Source of the DNA: MED-G116 sp038147495
GTDB taxonomy: Bacteria; Pseudomonadota; Alphaproteobacteria; Puniceispirillales; Puniceispirillaceae
NCBI GenBank assembly: GCA_038147495.1
Contig: JAYQTT010000003.1
Location: 1 to 64,000, forward strand
DNA: 64,000 nucleotides
Direction: 5' to 3'
The translations under genes were made by a program, and so were the position numbers. This document shows, in pieces, positions 44,722-54,563 of the stretch (positions are counted from its first letter, which is position 1; every line of letters starts with the position of its first letter). The notes beneath the pieces are model-generated. The model saw only the letters and a list, made by a program, of their open reading frames with translations. It had not been told where the DNA came from and ran no database searches.

Positions 44722-47412
44722 TTATTGTGCCGCGCGTATCGCCGCCTGCGCCGAGGCAAGTCGTGCCGCTGGCACCCGGAAGGGCGAGCAGGACACATAA
44801 TCCAAACCAACTTCCTCAAAAAACGTGATCGACGCCGCGTCACCGCCATGCTCACCACAAATGCCTAGTTTGATATCAGGGCGTTGTTGGCGGCCAAGCT
44901 CAACCCCCATTCGCACCAACGCACCCACCCCGTCCCGATCAATCGAGACGAACGGATCGGTCGCATAAATTTCTGCATCGGTGTAGTCATGCAGGAACGC
45001 GCCAGCATCATCACGGCTGATGCCAAGTGCGGTCTGCGTCAGATCATTCGTGCCAAACGAGAAGAACTCAGCCTCTGATGCCAGATCATTCGCCCGAATG
45101 GCGGCACGCGGCAACTCAACCATGGTGCCAACGAGATATTCGACCGTCTGACCCGTTTCCTGCATCACGGCCGCGGCCTCTTCATCTATAATCGCCTTAC
45201 AGATGGCCACTTCTTTGGCAGTCGCTGCGAGCGGAACCATGACTTCTGGTACCGGAGCTTTTTCAGCCGTCTTTGCCACCGCACAAGCCGCTTCGAAGAT
45301 CGCCCGTGCCTGCATCCGGCAAATCTCCGGATAGGTGATCGCAAGGCGACATCCACGATGACCAAGCATCGGGTTGGACTCGGCCAGCTTCAGCGCGCGT
45401 TGACGCGCTGTTTCCGTTGATACGCCAGCGGCACTGGCAACATCCGCCAATTCTTCTGCAGAATGCGGCAGAAACTCATGCAAAGGCGGATCCAGCAGAC
45501 GAATTGTCACCGGCAGACCTGCCATGATCTCAAACAATTCCTCAAAATCCTGCCGCTGCATCGGCAAAAGCTTGGCAAGCGCCGCCTCACGGCCTTCGGT
45601 ATCCGCCGCCATGATCATCTGCCGCATGGCGACAATACGATCCTGGTCAAAGAACATATGTTCGGTCCGGCACAAGCCAATGCCCTCGGCACCAAAACCA
45701 ACCGCAACGCGCGCATCAGCAGGCGTCTCAGCGTTGGTTCGAACGGCCATACGGCGGCGGCCATCGGCCCATTCCATGATCGTGCCAAAGGCGCCCGACA
45801 TGCGCGGCTGTACTGTGGCAACACTGCCAAGATAAACCTCACCGCTGCTGCCATCGATGGTGATGACGTCACCTTCGGCAAGCTCAGCGTCCTGAATAAA
45901 CACCTTGCCGCTGACCTCATCAAACCGCAGATCACCTGCGCCTGATACACATGCCCGGCCCATACCACGCGCGACCACGGCGGCGTGGCTGGTCATGCCA
46001 CCACGCGCGGTCAGAATACCGGCGGCGGCATGCATGCCATGAATATCCTCGGGGCTTGTCTCGAGTCTGACCAGAATAACCTGATGACCGCTGGCGGCCA
46101 TTTCCTCAGCCTTGTCCGCGCTGAGGACAATCTGCCCGCATGCCGCACCTGGCGATGCCGGCAAGCCACGGGTCAGCACCACTTTTTCGGCATTTGGATC
46201 AAGCGTTGGGTGCAACAGCTGGTCAAGCGCATTCGGATCAACGCGCAACAGCGCCTGATCACGTGTGATCAAGCCTTCCTCTGCCATATCGACAGCCATC
46301 TTGAGCGCCGCCTCTGCCGTACGTTTACCGCTTCGGGTTTGCAGCATGTAGAGCTTGCCCTGCTGGACGGTAAATTCGAGGTCCTGCATATCGGTATAAT
46401 GTTTTTCCAACTGCAACCGAACCGCATCAAGCTGGGCAAAAACTTCCGGCATAGCCTCTTCCATCGACTCGCCATCGCCGTCCTGACGGGCGGCCTTGGT
46501 CAATGGCAATGGTGTGCGGATTCCGGCAACAACATCTTCGCCTTGCGCATTGATCAGGAACTCACCGTAAAAGCTGTTCTCTCCGGTTGACGGGTTGCGG
46601 GTGAAGGCCACGCCGGTGGCACAATCATCACCCATATTCCCGAACACCATCGCCTGCACGTTCACCGCTGTACCCCAAGAGGCCGGAATGTTGTTCAGTC
46701 GCCGATAGGTGATCGCGCGGGCGTTCATCCAGCTCGTGAAAACGGCACCAACGGCGCCCCAAAGCTGTGCCCATGGATCTTGCGGGAAGGCTTCGTCAGC
46801 CTCAGCCTTTACGATATCCTTGTATTCATCCACCAGCGCCTTGAGATCATCACCGGTCAGACCCGTATCATCAAAAACGCCGTTCTTTAATTTCATATTT
46901 TCCAGCGCATCTTCAAACAGGCCATGATCAACACCCATGACCACATCGCCATACATCTGGATAAAGCGCCGATAGCTGTCATAGGCAAACCGCGTGTCAT
47001 CGGCCCGCGCCGCAAGTCCGGCGGCGGTCTGATCATTCAGGCCAAGGTTGAGAACTGTGTCCATCATTCCCGGCATCGACGCTCTCGCACCTGAACGCAC
47101 AGACACCAACAACGGATTGTCTGGGTCGGCAAAGCCTGCACCCGTTTCTTGCTCAATGCGGGCGATAGCTGCGCGTACCTGATCCTGCAGCTCATCCGGA
47201 TACTGGCGACCATTGTCATAAAAATGCGTGCAGACCTCGGTGGTAATGGTAAAGCCCGGAGGCACCGGCAATCCGATGCCACTCATCTCGGCCAGGTTCG
47301 CCCCTTTGCCGCCAAGCAGATTGCGCATGGAACTGTCACCATCGGTTCCTGCTGCCCCAAAATTATAAACCCACACGTTGCTGGCCCCACCAGCTGAAGA
47401 TTTAGCACTCAT
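44722..47412 (-). CDS. ppdK: Pyruvate, phosphate dikinase
   Basis: Interconverts pyruvate, ATP and phosphate with PEP, AMP and PPi, in PEP supply or glycolysis. 896 residues: nucleotide domain (NLLGGKGANLAEM, then SVRSGARASMPGMMDTVLNL), the phosphohistidine domain GILTARGGMTSHAAVVARGM with its catalytic His, and a C-terminal PEP barrel with GICGEHGGDAASI. Six bases separate it from the glyS stop, so it is co-transcribed with glyQ-glyS. Confidence 0.97.
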   Translation of the reverse strand: MSAKSSAGGASNVWVYNFGAAGTDGDSSMRNLLGGKGANLAEMSGIGLPVPPGFTITTEVCTHFYDNGRQYPDELQDQVRAAIARIEQETGAGFADPDNPLLVSVRSGARASMPGMMDTVLNLGLNDQTAAGLAARADDTRFAYDSYRRFIQMYGDVVMGVDHGLFEDALENMKLKNGVFDDTGLTGDDLKALVDEYKDIVKAEADEAFPQDPWAQLWGAVGAVFTSWMNARAITYRRLNNIPASWGTAVNVQAMVFGNMGDDCATGVAFTRNPSTGENSFYGEFLINAQGEDVVAGIRTPLPLTKAARQDGDGESMEEAMPEVFAQLDAVRLQLEKHYTDMQDLEFTVQQGKLYMLQTRSGKRTAEAALKMAVDMAEEGLITRDQALLRVDPNALDQLLHPTLDPNAEKVVLTRGLPASPGAACGQIVLSADKAEEMAASGHQVILVRLETSPEDIHGMHAAAGILTARGGMTSHAAVVARGMGRACVSGAGDLRFDEVSGKVFIQDAELAEGDVITIDGSSGEVYLGSVATVQPRMSGAFGTIMEWADGRRRMAVRTNAETPADARVAVGFGAEGIGLCRTEHMFFDQDRIVAMRQMIMAADTEGREAALAKLLPMQRQDFEELFEIMAGLPVTIRLLDPPLHEFLPHSAEELADVASAAGVSTETARQRALKLAESNPMLGHRGCRLAITYPEICRMQARAIFEAACAVAKTAEKAPVPEVMVPLAATAKEVAICKAIIDEEAAAVMQETGQTVEYLVGTMVELPRAAIRANDLASEAEFFSFGTNDLTQTALGISRDDAGAFLHDYTDAEIYATDPFVSIDRDGVGALVRMGVELGRQQRPDIKLGICGEHGGDAASITFFEEVGLDYVSCSPFRVPAARLASAQAAIRAAQ

Positions 47413-47418
47413 CCAACC

Positions 47419-49509
47419 CTAGCCTTCCAGTTTGGAAAAATCAGCGACCCCTAGCATCATCTCACGCACCATGGCCAACAGGCCAAGCCTGTTTTCCCTG
47501 ATCCCGGGATCTTCGTCATTGACGACAACATCGTCAAAAAACCCATCAATCGGCACCCGCAAAGCACCCAGCGACTCCATCACCTGCAGCAACGCTTCAG
47601 GCGTCTTGCCATCTCGATTGTCTGCGGTCAATAACCCGGCAACCGTTTCATGCAGGCGACGCTCTGCCTCGGTGGTGAATAATGCCGGATCAGTCTTTGC
47701 GACAAAATTCTTTTTGTCACGATTTTCCTCAGATTTGAGAATGCTTGCCGCACGACGCCAACCGGCAAGCAGTCCGGCACCGTTTTCGCTGTCAAGAAAC
47801 GCGCCAAGCGCGGCCGCCCGATCAGCCAGCATCAACAAATCATCACCATCATCATCGCCCAGTGCCGCCGCCACAACATCATGCATCAGGCCGTTATCAC
47901 GAAGCCGAACGCGAAGTCGCTCACGAATGAAAGGCAATAGCTCACCATCTGCCTGATCGAAACCGTGAAGCCGGGCCGCGATATCAAGCGTTGCAGACAA
48001 AGGCAGGCGAATGCGCGCCTCGCACACCATCCGGATCACACCAAGCGCGGCACGGCGCAGAGCAAACGGATCCTTCGATCCGGTTGGCCGGGCACCCACG
48101 CCAAAAAAACCAACCAGCGAATCAATCTTGTCTGCCAGCGCCACAGCAAGGCCGACCGGTGTCTGCGGCAGGCCGTCATCCGGTCCTTGTGGGCGGTAAT
48201 GCGTGCTGATGGCATCGGCAACCGCCTTGCTTTCGCCTGACGACGCGGCGTAATAGCCGCCAATAATACCCTGCAATTCGGGGAACTCGCCGACCATGCC
48301 GGTCACAAGATCGGCCTTTGCCAGCTTTGCCGCACGCGCCGCCTCTTGCGGGTCAGCGCCATCAATGGATGCGGCAATCTCAGCTGCCAGCTTTTCCAGC
48401 CGCATGGCCTTGTCATGCACGGTGCCAAGCCCCTCGTAAAAGGCAATGTCATTCAGTTGTGGCAGGAAATCGGCCAAAGGTGTCTTGCCATCCTCAAGCC
48501 AGAAGAACTCGGCATCGGCAAGCCTTGCCCGCAACACCCGCTGATTACCGGCAAGAATGACAGCATCGCGGGCTTTATCGGCAAGCCGGTTGCTCACCAG
48601 AATGAAATGCGAAGAAAAGGCACCGGCGGCATCTTGTAGGGTGATGTATTTCTGATGCGTCTCAATCGAGGATTGCAGCACTTCACCGGGCAGCTGCATA
48701 AATCTGTCCTCAATCGTCCCCAGCAAAAGATTGGGGGTCTCGACCAGACCGGCGATTTCAGCAATCTTGGCGTCATCTGTTCTGATGCTCTCGCCATGCG
48801 CTGCGGCTAGCTCGGCGGCACCATCGCGGATCGCAGAACGTCTGGCAGCCGCATCGACCATGACATGACCACCCGCCAAAAGCTGCGCATAGTCACTGGC
48901 GCTTTTGATGTGTGTCAGATCAAGGTCGTCCGGTGCCTCAAAATAGTGACCGGCACTTGCTGTGGTGAAAGCCAGCTCAGCCCCGCCAAGGTCAATCGAA
49001 CCGGCCAGTCCCTCGCCGTCAAAAAGAACATTCACCCGATGCAGGGGCCGCACCCAGCGAAAGCGGGTCGCGCCCCAGCGCTGGCTTTTCGGCCACGGAA
49101 AATCACTCAATATCCCTGCAATCATATCTGCAAGAAGCGATTTCGTCGGCTGTCCCTTTACCGTGCTGCGGGCGAACAGAAAACTGCCTTTCGGCGTGTC
49201 TTCAGCGACCAAATCATCACGCGTCAATCCGGCTGATTTCAAAAAGCCATTGATCGCAGCTTCCGGCGCATCAACGCGTGGCCCGCGCTTTTCAACCTGT
49301 TTGTCCGGCTGTTGGGTGGCGAGACCCTCGACATAGATCGCCAGATGGCGCGGTGCGACAAATTTATGAATGGCGCCATGCCGCAGGTCTGCAGCGGCAA
49401 ACGCCTCGGCAAACAGGCGGGCAAGATCATCTGCCGCGCGCGATTGCATCCGGGCGGGAATTTCCTCCTGCACCAGTTCGATGAGCAAATCTGCGCTGCC
49501 GTTATTCAT
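47419..49509 (-). CDS. glyS: Glycyl-tRNA synthetase beta subunit
   Basis: Beta chain of the heterotetrameric bacterial enzyme; supplies tRNA-binding function. 696 residues: start LLIELVQEEIPARMQ, KSQRWGATRFRWVRPLHRV, HQKYITLQDAAGAFSSHFIL and GARPTGSKDPFALRRAALG, with a C-terminal DALR-like helical domain. The ATG at 49507-49509 overlaps the end of glyQ by 8 bases; the open frame continues upstream into glyQ DNA without similarity. Confidence 0.96.
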   Translation of the reverse strand: MNNGSADLLIELVQEEIPARMQSRAADDLARLFAEAFAAADLRHGAIHKFVAPRHLAIYVEGLATQQPDKQVEKRGPRVDAPEAAINGFLKSAGLTRDDLVAEDTPKGSFLFARSTVKGQPTKSLLADMIAGILSDFPWPKSQRWGATRFRWVRPLHRVNVLFDGEGLAGSIDLGGAELAFTTASAGHYFEAPDDLDLTHIKSASDYAQLLAGGHVMVDAAARRSAIRDGAAELAAAHGESIRTDDAKIAEIAGLVETPNLLLGTIEDRFMQLPGEVLQSSIETHQKYITLQDAAGAFSSHFILVSNRLADKARDAVILAGNQRVLRARLADAEFFWLEDGKTPLADFLPQLNDIAFYEGLGTVHDKAMRLEKLAAEIAASIDGADPQEAARAAKLAKADLVTGMVGEFPELQGIIGGYYAASSGESKAVADAISTHYRPQGPDDGLPQTPVGLAVALADKIDSLVGFFGVGARPTGSKDPFALRRAALGVIRMVCEARIRLPLSATLDIAARLHGFDQADGELLPFIRERLRVRLRDNGLMHDVVAAALGDDDGDDLLMLADRAAALGAFLDSENGAGLLAGWRRAASILKSEENRDKKNFVAKTDPALFTTEAERRLHETVAGLLTADNRDGKTPEALLQVMESLGALRVPIDGFFDDVVVNDEDPGIRENRLGLLAMVREMMLGVADFSKLEG

Positions 49510-50431
49510 CAGCCGATCCCTCTTGGGCCGGGGCAGCACCCTGCCCGATCCACGCTTCACAACAGCCTTTGGCGAGCGCTCGCACGCGCCCGATATAGGC
49601 AGCGCGTTCAGTCACCGAAATGACGCCGCGCGCATCCAGAAGGTTAAACAGATGGCTTGCCTTCATACATTGGTCATAGGCAGGCAGGGCCAGCGGTTCA
49701 TCAAGCGACAGCAACCGCCCGCATTCAGCCTCGGCGTCACGAAAATGCCCAAGCAACATATCTGTCTCAGCGTGATAGAAATTCCATCCGGAAAATTCGA
49801 CCTCGGCGCGATGGAAAATATCTCCATAGCACTTGCCACCCTGATCCCCGGGAACACCGTCCCAATCGAGATCATATACATTGTCGACGCCCTGAATAAA
49901 CATCGCCAAACGTTCCAGCCCATAGGTCAATTCAAGCGGCACCGGACTACATTCAATTCCGCCAACCTGTTGGAAATAGGTGAATTGCGAGACCTCCATC
50001 CCGTCACACCATACCTCCCATCCGAGCCCCCACGCGCCAAGGGTGGGTGATTCCCAATCATCCTCAACAAACCGGATGTCATGGTCTTCCGGATCAAGTC
50101 CGATTGCCTTCAGACTGCCAAGATAAAGCGCCTGACTGTCAGGCGGTGACGGCTTGAAGATGGTCTGGAACTGATAATAATGCTGGAGCCTGTTCGGATT
50201 CTCACCGAAGCGCCCATCTGTCGGACGGCGCGATGGCTGAACATACGCGGCGCGCCAATGATGGTCAGGGCCAAGCGCGCGCAAAGTGGTTGCCGGATGA
50301 AACGTACCTGCGCCAACTTCCATGTCATAGGGTTGCAGGATCACCGCCCCCTTGCTCGCCCAATAGCGCTGCAAATTCAGAACGATGGTCTGAAAATCAA
50401 GCCCTTCATCTGTGAGGTGTGGTTTGGCCAT
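49502..50431 (-). CDS. glyQ: Glycyl-tRNA synthetase alpha subunit
   Basis: Catalytic chain forming glycyl-adenylate. 309 residues with LNLQRYWASKGAVILQPYDM, GAGTFHPATTLRALG, RRPTDGRFGENPNRLQHYYQ and PLELTYGLERLAMFIQG. The ATG at 50429-50431 (MAKPHLTDEG) is preferred; eight codons upstream is another ATG. Confidence 0.96.
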   Translation of the reverse strand: MAKPHLTDEGLDFQTIVLNLQRYWASKGAVILQPYDMEVGAGTFHPATTLRALGPDHHWRAAYVQPSRRPTDGRFGENPNRLQHYYQFQTIFKPSPPDSQALYLGSLKAIGLDPEDHDIRFVEDDWESPTLGAWGLGWEVWCDGMEVSQFTYFQQVGGIECSPVPLELTYGLERLAMFIQGVDNVYDLDWDGVPGDQGGKCYGDIFHRAEVEFSGWNFYHAETDMLLGHFRDAEAECGRLLSLDEPLALPAYDQCMKASHLFNLLDARGVISVTERAAYIGRVRALAKGCCEAWIGQGAAPAQEGSADE

Positions 50432-50543
50432 AACCGGTCCTGTATGCGCCGGCAACGCGACGGTTCAAAAAGTCTCGGCAAATTAGCGGCAATGGGGGGT
50501 AAAGGCAAGGTCTAGCGGACAGCATTTTGATGGAAATGGGCGA

Positions 50544-50819
50544 TCACCCTTGATAGGGGCAATTCTCTTTGCCGCATGCGGTACCCGCAACCCACGCGCC
50601 GCACACATTGCACTCTTCCAGATCAAACGATCCGGATTTCGAGTTCGCCGAACCGTTGCCAGTATCGGCACCTGAATTTGCGTCACCGTCACGCCGGTTG
50701 CGCGCATTGTCAGAATTGTGATTGGCCACATCCTTGCGCCGCTCAATCATTCGAAAGATCGTCCAGACTCCCCACAAAATCACGGCAAGGGCAATTAATT
50801 TTGGCAAGGACGGCATCAT
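50544..50819 (-). CDS. Small membrane protein with a C-terminal cysteine cluster
   Basis: About 91 residues: one N-terminal membrane helix (LPKLIALAVILWGVWTIF), a basic then Asn/Gly/Ser-rich linker, and a zinc-ribbon-like end with cysteines spaced as ECNVCGAWVAGTACGKENCP. Not a family I can name. Proteins with this layout occur near the S49 protease gene in other alphaproteobacteria. It lies between sppA-like and glyQ genes on the same strand. Confidence 0.6.
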   Translation of the reverse strand: MMPSLPKLIALAVILWGVWTIFRMIERRKDVANHNSDNARNRRDGDANSGADTGNGSANSKSGSFDLEECNVCGAWVAGTACGKENCPYQG

Positions 50820-50881
50820 GATTTTACACTCCGAGGGAAACACATCCGGCTGACACAGACAGCCTTGACAGCAAGGTACAT

Positions 50882-51736
50882 TTACAGACCAAACTGTCCA
50901 AAATAAGCCCGCTCACGGGCAATTTCGGCGGCTTCATCAACAATGCCACCTCCGATCGAGCCAGACAAGCCACCAAGGCCAGAAAGCAATTTTCGCCGCG
51001 GTTCAATAAACAGAAATTTGACATCATCGCCAAAGCGGCCACGGATCACCTCACGGCATTCGCCAAGCCCATCTATCAGGCCCAGATCCACCGATTTCTT
51101 GCCGGTCCAGAACGCCCCGCTGAACAGATCATCATGTGCGCCGACCAGTCTGGCACCGCGACGATCCAAAATATGATCAATAAACTGCTGATGGATGTCG
51201 GCTTGCAGGTCCTTCAGACGGGCGACATCCTCTTCATTTTGCGGCTGGAACGGATCGAGAGTCATCTTGTTCTTTCCAGCCGTGTATACCCGCCGGTCAA
51301 CGCCGATTTTCTCGATTGCCCGGTCAAAGCCAAAACCGGCAGACACCACACCAATGGAGCCGATCACCGAGGCCGCATTGGCAAAAATTTCATCCGCACT
51401 TGCGGCAATCCAATAGCCACCGCTGGCGGCCACATCCTCGCAGAAGGCAATCACCGGCACATCAGCCTTCTTCGCAAGCTGGCGAATGCGCGCGCCAATC
51501 AAGGCAGATTGCACCGGCGAGCCGCCCGGCGAATTAATAATCAATGCCACCGCTTTGGCGCGGCGAAGAGAAAAGGCCTTCTTCAGCTGCGGTTCAACAC
51601 TCTCCAGTGACATCCCGCGGCGCAGGCTGCTGCCAGCAGAAATCACGCCGGTGAGACGAACAACCGGAACAATTGGTTTTGACTTGCGCCAGAACACCAG
51701 TGATGAGGCGAGGCCCGCCAGGAATTTCATCGTCAT
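50882..51736 (-). CDS. S49 family (SppA/SohB-like) signal peptide peptidase
   Basis: 284 residues. Membrane-associated serine protease that degrades cleaved signal peptides and membrane-inserted peptides. It has an N-terminal hydrophobic stretch, LIINSPGGSPVQSALI, and the nucleophile region VIAFCEDVAASGGYWIAASA; the likely catalytic Lys is in YTAGKNKMTL. It is the short, single-domain form. It follows the TrmN6-like gene after a 30-base gap. Confidence 0.9.
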   Translation of the reverse strand: MTMKFLAGLASSLVFWRKSKPIVPVVRLTGVISAGSSLRRGMSLESVEPQLKKAFSLRRAKAVALIINSPGGSPVQSALIGARIRQLAKKADVPVIAFCEDVAASGGYWIAASADEIFANAASVIGSIGVVSAGFGFDRAIEKIGVDRRVYTAGKNKMTLDPFQPQNEEDVARLKDLQADIHQQFIDHILDRRGARLVGAHDDLFSGAFWTGKKSVDLGLIDGLGECREVIRGRFGDDVKFLFIEPRRKLLSGLGGLSGSIGGGIVDEAAEIARERAYFGQFGL

Positions 51737-51766
51737 TCATCCCCAATAATGCGCCACCAAAAATGG

Positions 51767-52570
51767 TCAGCGCGAGGTTAGTTGTGGTCGTGCAGGGTGT
51801 ACCACAAAAAGTGGTTCTCCTGCCATAACTCTGGTGGCCGTTTCGGTGAAACTGCCATCGTCATTGTGCAAGACAAGCCCGGGCAGAATAGCCCCCGGCC
51901 CCGAAATTGCGCGGCGCACCTGAATAATCACCCGGCCTGCCGGTGCCGAATGCCGCGGCCACAATGGGAACAGCAATGTCTCACCCGCCCCATGCGTCTC
52001 AAAAAGCCGGATCAGTTCAGCGGCCCGGTCAGCACGGCAAATAAATGTGATCCGACCACGCGGCTTGGTCGCCCAAATCGCCGACTTCACCCATTCTTCG
52101 AGGCTGGTATCCTCACCCATATGCGCCAGCGCCCGCGCCCGGTTTCTTGGCCTCGTGCTGCGCGCATCATGATAGGGCGGATTGCTCATCACCTGATCGA
52201 AGCTGGCTTCAAGGACCGGCGGCATCGCCGTGATGTCTCCCTTGATCAACCGGATCCGATCTTCAAAGCCGTTATTCTTGATATTGGCGCGCGCAAGCTC
52301 ACCGATATCCGGGTCTTTTTCGATCCCGGTGATCTGAACATCTGGCAACCGCCTTGCAACACACAGCGCGACCCCACCAACGCCAGCACCCATGTCAAGG
52401 ATCCGCCCAGAACTGCAATTGATCGAGGCCGCCAACAGAACCGCATCTGTACCAACGCGATAGCCATCGGCAGGCTGGATGATTTTCACCGCCTCATTGA
52501 GAAGGTGATCATGCGTCACCGGCATCATTTCCAGTTCATCTGGTCCATCGGGAGGCTGATCAGTCGTCAT
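51767..52570 (-). CDS. TrmN6-like tRNA1(Val) adenine-N6 methyltransferase
   Basis: Class I SAM methyltransferase. About 267 residues: the start DHLLNEAVKIIQPADGYRVG, SAM motif RILDMGAGVGGVALCVARR, and the amino-methylating NPPYHDARST motif. The substrate is inferred from overall similarity to YfiC/TrmN6. The ATG at 52568-52570 overlaps the upstream DUF2007 gene by 11 bases. Confidence 0.82.
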   Translation of the reverse strand: MTTDQPPDGPDELEMMPVTHDHLLNEAVKIIQPADGYRVGTDAVLLAASINCSSGRILDMGAGVGGVALCVARRLPDVQITGIEKDPDIGELARANIKNNGFEDRIRLIKGDITAMPPVLEASFDQVMSNPPYHDARSTRPRNRARALAHMGEDTSLEEWVKSAIWATKPRGRITFICRADRAAELIRLFETHGAGETLLFPLWPRHSAPAGRVIIQVRRAISGPGAILPGLVLHNDDGSFTETATRVMAGEPLFVVHPARPQLTSR

Positions 52571-52775
52571 AGAGTTCCTCTGCCTCATCAAGCACGCGCC
52601 TTGCGACCGGCGCCCACGCGGCATCAACAACCAACCGGCGGGGAAATGCCCCGATACCCGCCTCAAGCGCGGAAATATTGCTATCAAAGACATTTGCCGG
52701 AACGCCGGCGTCTTTCAGCAAGGCCTGCAGGAAGGACAATCTGACGGCATTGGTTGTTCGGATGACGGTAACCAT
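52560..52775 (-). CDS. DUF2007 domain protein
   Basis: 71 residues: VTVIRTTNAVRLSFLQALLK then DAGVPANVFDSNIS and PRRLVVDAAWAPVARRVLDE, the pattern of the small DUF2007 (putative signal transducing) family. Function unknown. It is conserved next to the methyltransferase and divergent from the polyprenyl synthetase gene in related bacteria. The ATG at 52773-52775 fits the family start. Confidence 0.8.
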   Translation of the reverse strand: MVTVIRTTNAVRLSFLQALLKDAGVPANVFDSNISALEAGIGAFPRRLVVDAAWAPVARRVLDEAEELYDD

Positions 52776-52964
52776 AGTAACGGTATGCGCCAAAACACCA
52801 CATTAGCCAAGTACTGCGGCAAAAAAACCCGTGGTTTGGTGAATGAACGGCCGGTTTTCGCTTGCACCCTCATATGGTTGATCGCTAGATGAATGCTCGC
52901 AACACCATCACCGGTTTTGTGATACAGTTTATGTAGAGTGCAAGCCCGGAAAGGCTTTTATCAA

Positions 52965-53996
52965 ATGTCGCGCGCGATCTCGCAAAAACGTCAGGATACG
53001 CCATCGCTGCAGCCGTTGCTGGATATGCTGGCCGAACCGATGGCGGCGGTGAATGAAACAATCATCGCGCGTCTGCACAGCGATGTGCCTCTTATTCCCG
53101 AACTTGGCGGCCATCTGATTGCCGCCGGGGGCAAGCGTATGCGCCCATTATTAACGCTCGCCGGTGCTCATCTTGCCGGTGCCGATGCAGATGGCATGGC
53201 AAAAGCGGTAAAATTGGCAACCGCCGTGGAATTCATTCATTCGGCAACTTTGCTTCATGATGATGTGATTGATGAATCAAGCCTGCGCCGCGGTCGTGAC
53301 ACAGCAAATGCGCTTTGGGGGAATGATGCGTCGGTATTGGTGGGGGATTTTCTGTTTGCCAGATCGTTCGAACTGATGGTCGAAACAGGCAATATCGGCG
53401 TTCTTGGCAGGCTATCAGCCGCCGCCGCACGAATTACAGAAGGTGAGATCAAACAAATGGCGATCACCGGCGCGCCGGATACACCATTGTCGGATTATAT
53501 GGATGTGATAACCGGCAAGACCGCGATCCTGTTTGCCGCCGCTGCTGCTGCCGGTGCCGAGGTGGCATCGGGAAGCGAGACAGATGTCGCGGTGATGCAT
53601 GATTACGGGATGAAACTTGGCCTCGCCTTCCAGATTATGGATGACGCGCTGGATTACGCCGCTGTCGCCGAGGACACAGGCAAGAACGCGGGTGATGATT
53701 TTGCCGACCAGAAAATCACCATGCCCACCATCATCGCCTGGCAAAATGCAGATGATGAGGAAAAATCATTCTGGCAACGCACCCTTGGTGACGCGGATTT
53801 TGCCGAGGGTGATTTGGCCCGCGCACAAGCGATTCTTGCGCGGCATGACGCCATCGGGCAATCACTGGCGGCGGCGCGTGAACACGCCACATCGGCAAGC
53901 CAGATGATTATCGCGCATTGCGATACTGGTCCAAAGGTTGAAATTGGCACGGCGCTTGCCGAAGCCGCCGCATTCGCCGCGGCGCGCAGCAGCTAG
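52965..53996 (+). CDS. ispB: Polyprenyl diphosphate synthase (ubiquinone side chain)
   Basis: Builds the long isoprenoid tail of ubiquinone from FPP and IPP. 343 residues with GGKRMRPLLTLAGA, the first Asp-rich motif LLHDDVIDESSLRRG, GDFLFARSFELM, a GKTAILFAAA segment and the second Asp-rich motif FQIMDDALDY. Chain length (C40-C50) cannot be read from this. I prefer the ATG at 52965 (GGAAAGG upstream); a GTG at 52938 is open in frame. Confidence 0.93.
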   Translation: MSRAISQKRQDTPSLQPLLDMLAEPMAAVNETIIARLHSDVPLIPELGGHLIAAGGKRMRPLLTLAGAHLAGADADGMAKAVKLATAVEFIHSATLLHDDVIDESSLRRGRDTANALWGNDASVLVGDFLFARSFELMVETGNIGVLGRLSAAAARITEGEIKQMAITGAPDTPLSDYMDVITGKTAILFAAAAAAGAEVASGSETDVAVMHDYGMKLGLAFQIMDDALDYAAVAEDTGKNAGDDFADQKITMPTIIAWQNADDEEKSFWQRTLGDADFAEGDLARAQAILARHDAIGQSLAAAREHATSASQMIIAHCDTGPKVEIGTALAEAAAFAAARSS

Positions 53997-54062
53997 CCCT
54001 GATCGGGCACCACGCCTTTTATACCCATCTTATATTTCGCCAAAGAGACGTGATTAACGCCG

Positions 54063-54542
54063 CTATGGCATTGGTTTGGTGCTACAAAGCATATCAACAA
54101 TCTCACCAACTCTTGTGCCAACCTGAGATGCACAGCGGCTGTCCAATGCCTCACGCGCCGCCTGATGCCAGTCACCGGACTGGATAGCGGCACGCATCCG
54201 CCGAAACCCACCAAGGCGAGGCGCACCAAGATTGAACGCCATCGACATCAATGCCAGCTGGCGTCTCCGGCCCGCACGGGCAAAAGCCGCGCCGTATTGT
54301 GCCTCACAAATTTGCTGTGCCAGCGTCATGTCATTTTCCAACAGCAACAGAATTTCATCCTCTGCAAGACCACGGTCGCTCAGATTACGACGGACCCCGA
54401 TGGTGATCTTGCCGACATCATCGAGATAGGGGTGGCTGCGCCATCCCTCATGGCGGGTGATCAGCCGGGTAAAATCCGCACCGCTCTCTGCATCGCGCGG
54501 ATTATCAGGAAAGGACCCCATGCGGGTTTCACCTTGCGTCAT
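54063..54542 (-). CDS. Phage-type lysozyme (glycoside hydrolase family 24)
   Basis: 159 residues. The T4-lysozyme catalytic arrangement is visible: Glu in ITRHEGWRSHPYLDDVGKIT, followed by Asp and Thr in DDVGKITIG, then SMAFNLGAPRLGGFRRM. It has no signal peptide, so export would need the holin encoded 21 bases upstream. A peptidoglycan-cleaving endolysin of a prophage remnant or gene-transfer-agent lysis cassette. Confidence 0.85.
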   Translation of the reverse strand: MTQGETRMGSFPDNPRDAESGADFTRLITRHEGWRSHPYLDDVGKITIGVRRNLSDRGLAEDEILLLLENDMTLAQQICEAQYGAAFARAGRRRQLALMSMAFNLGAPRLGGFRRMRAAIQSGDWHQAAREALDSRCASQVGTRVGEIVDMLCSTKPMP

Positions 54543-54563
54543 GATTGTAAGCGTCCTGCCCCA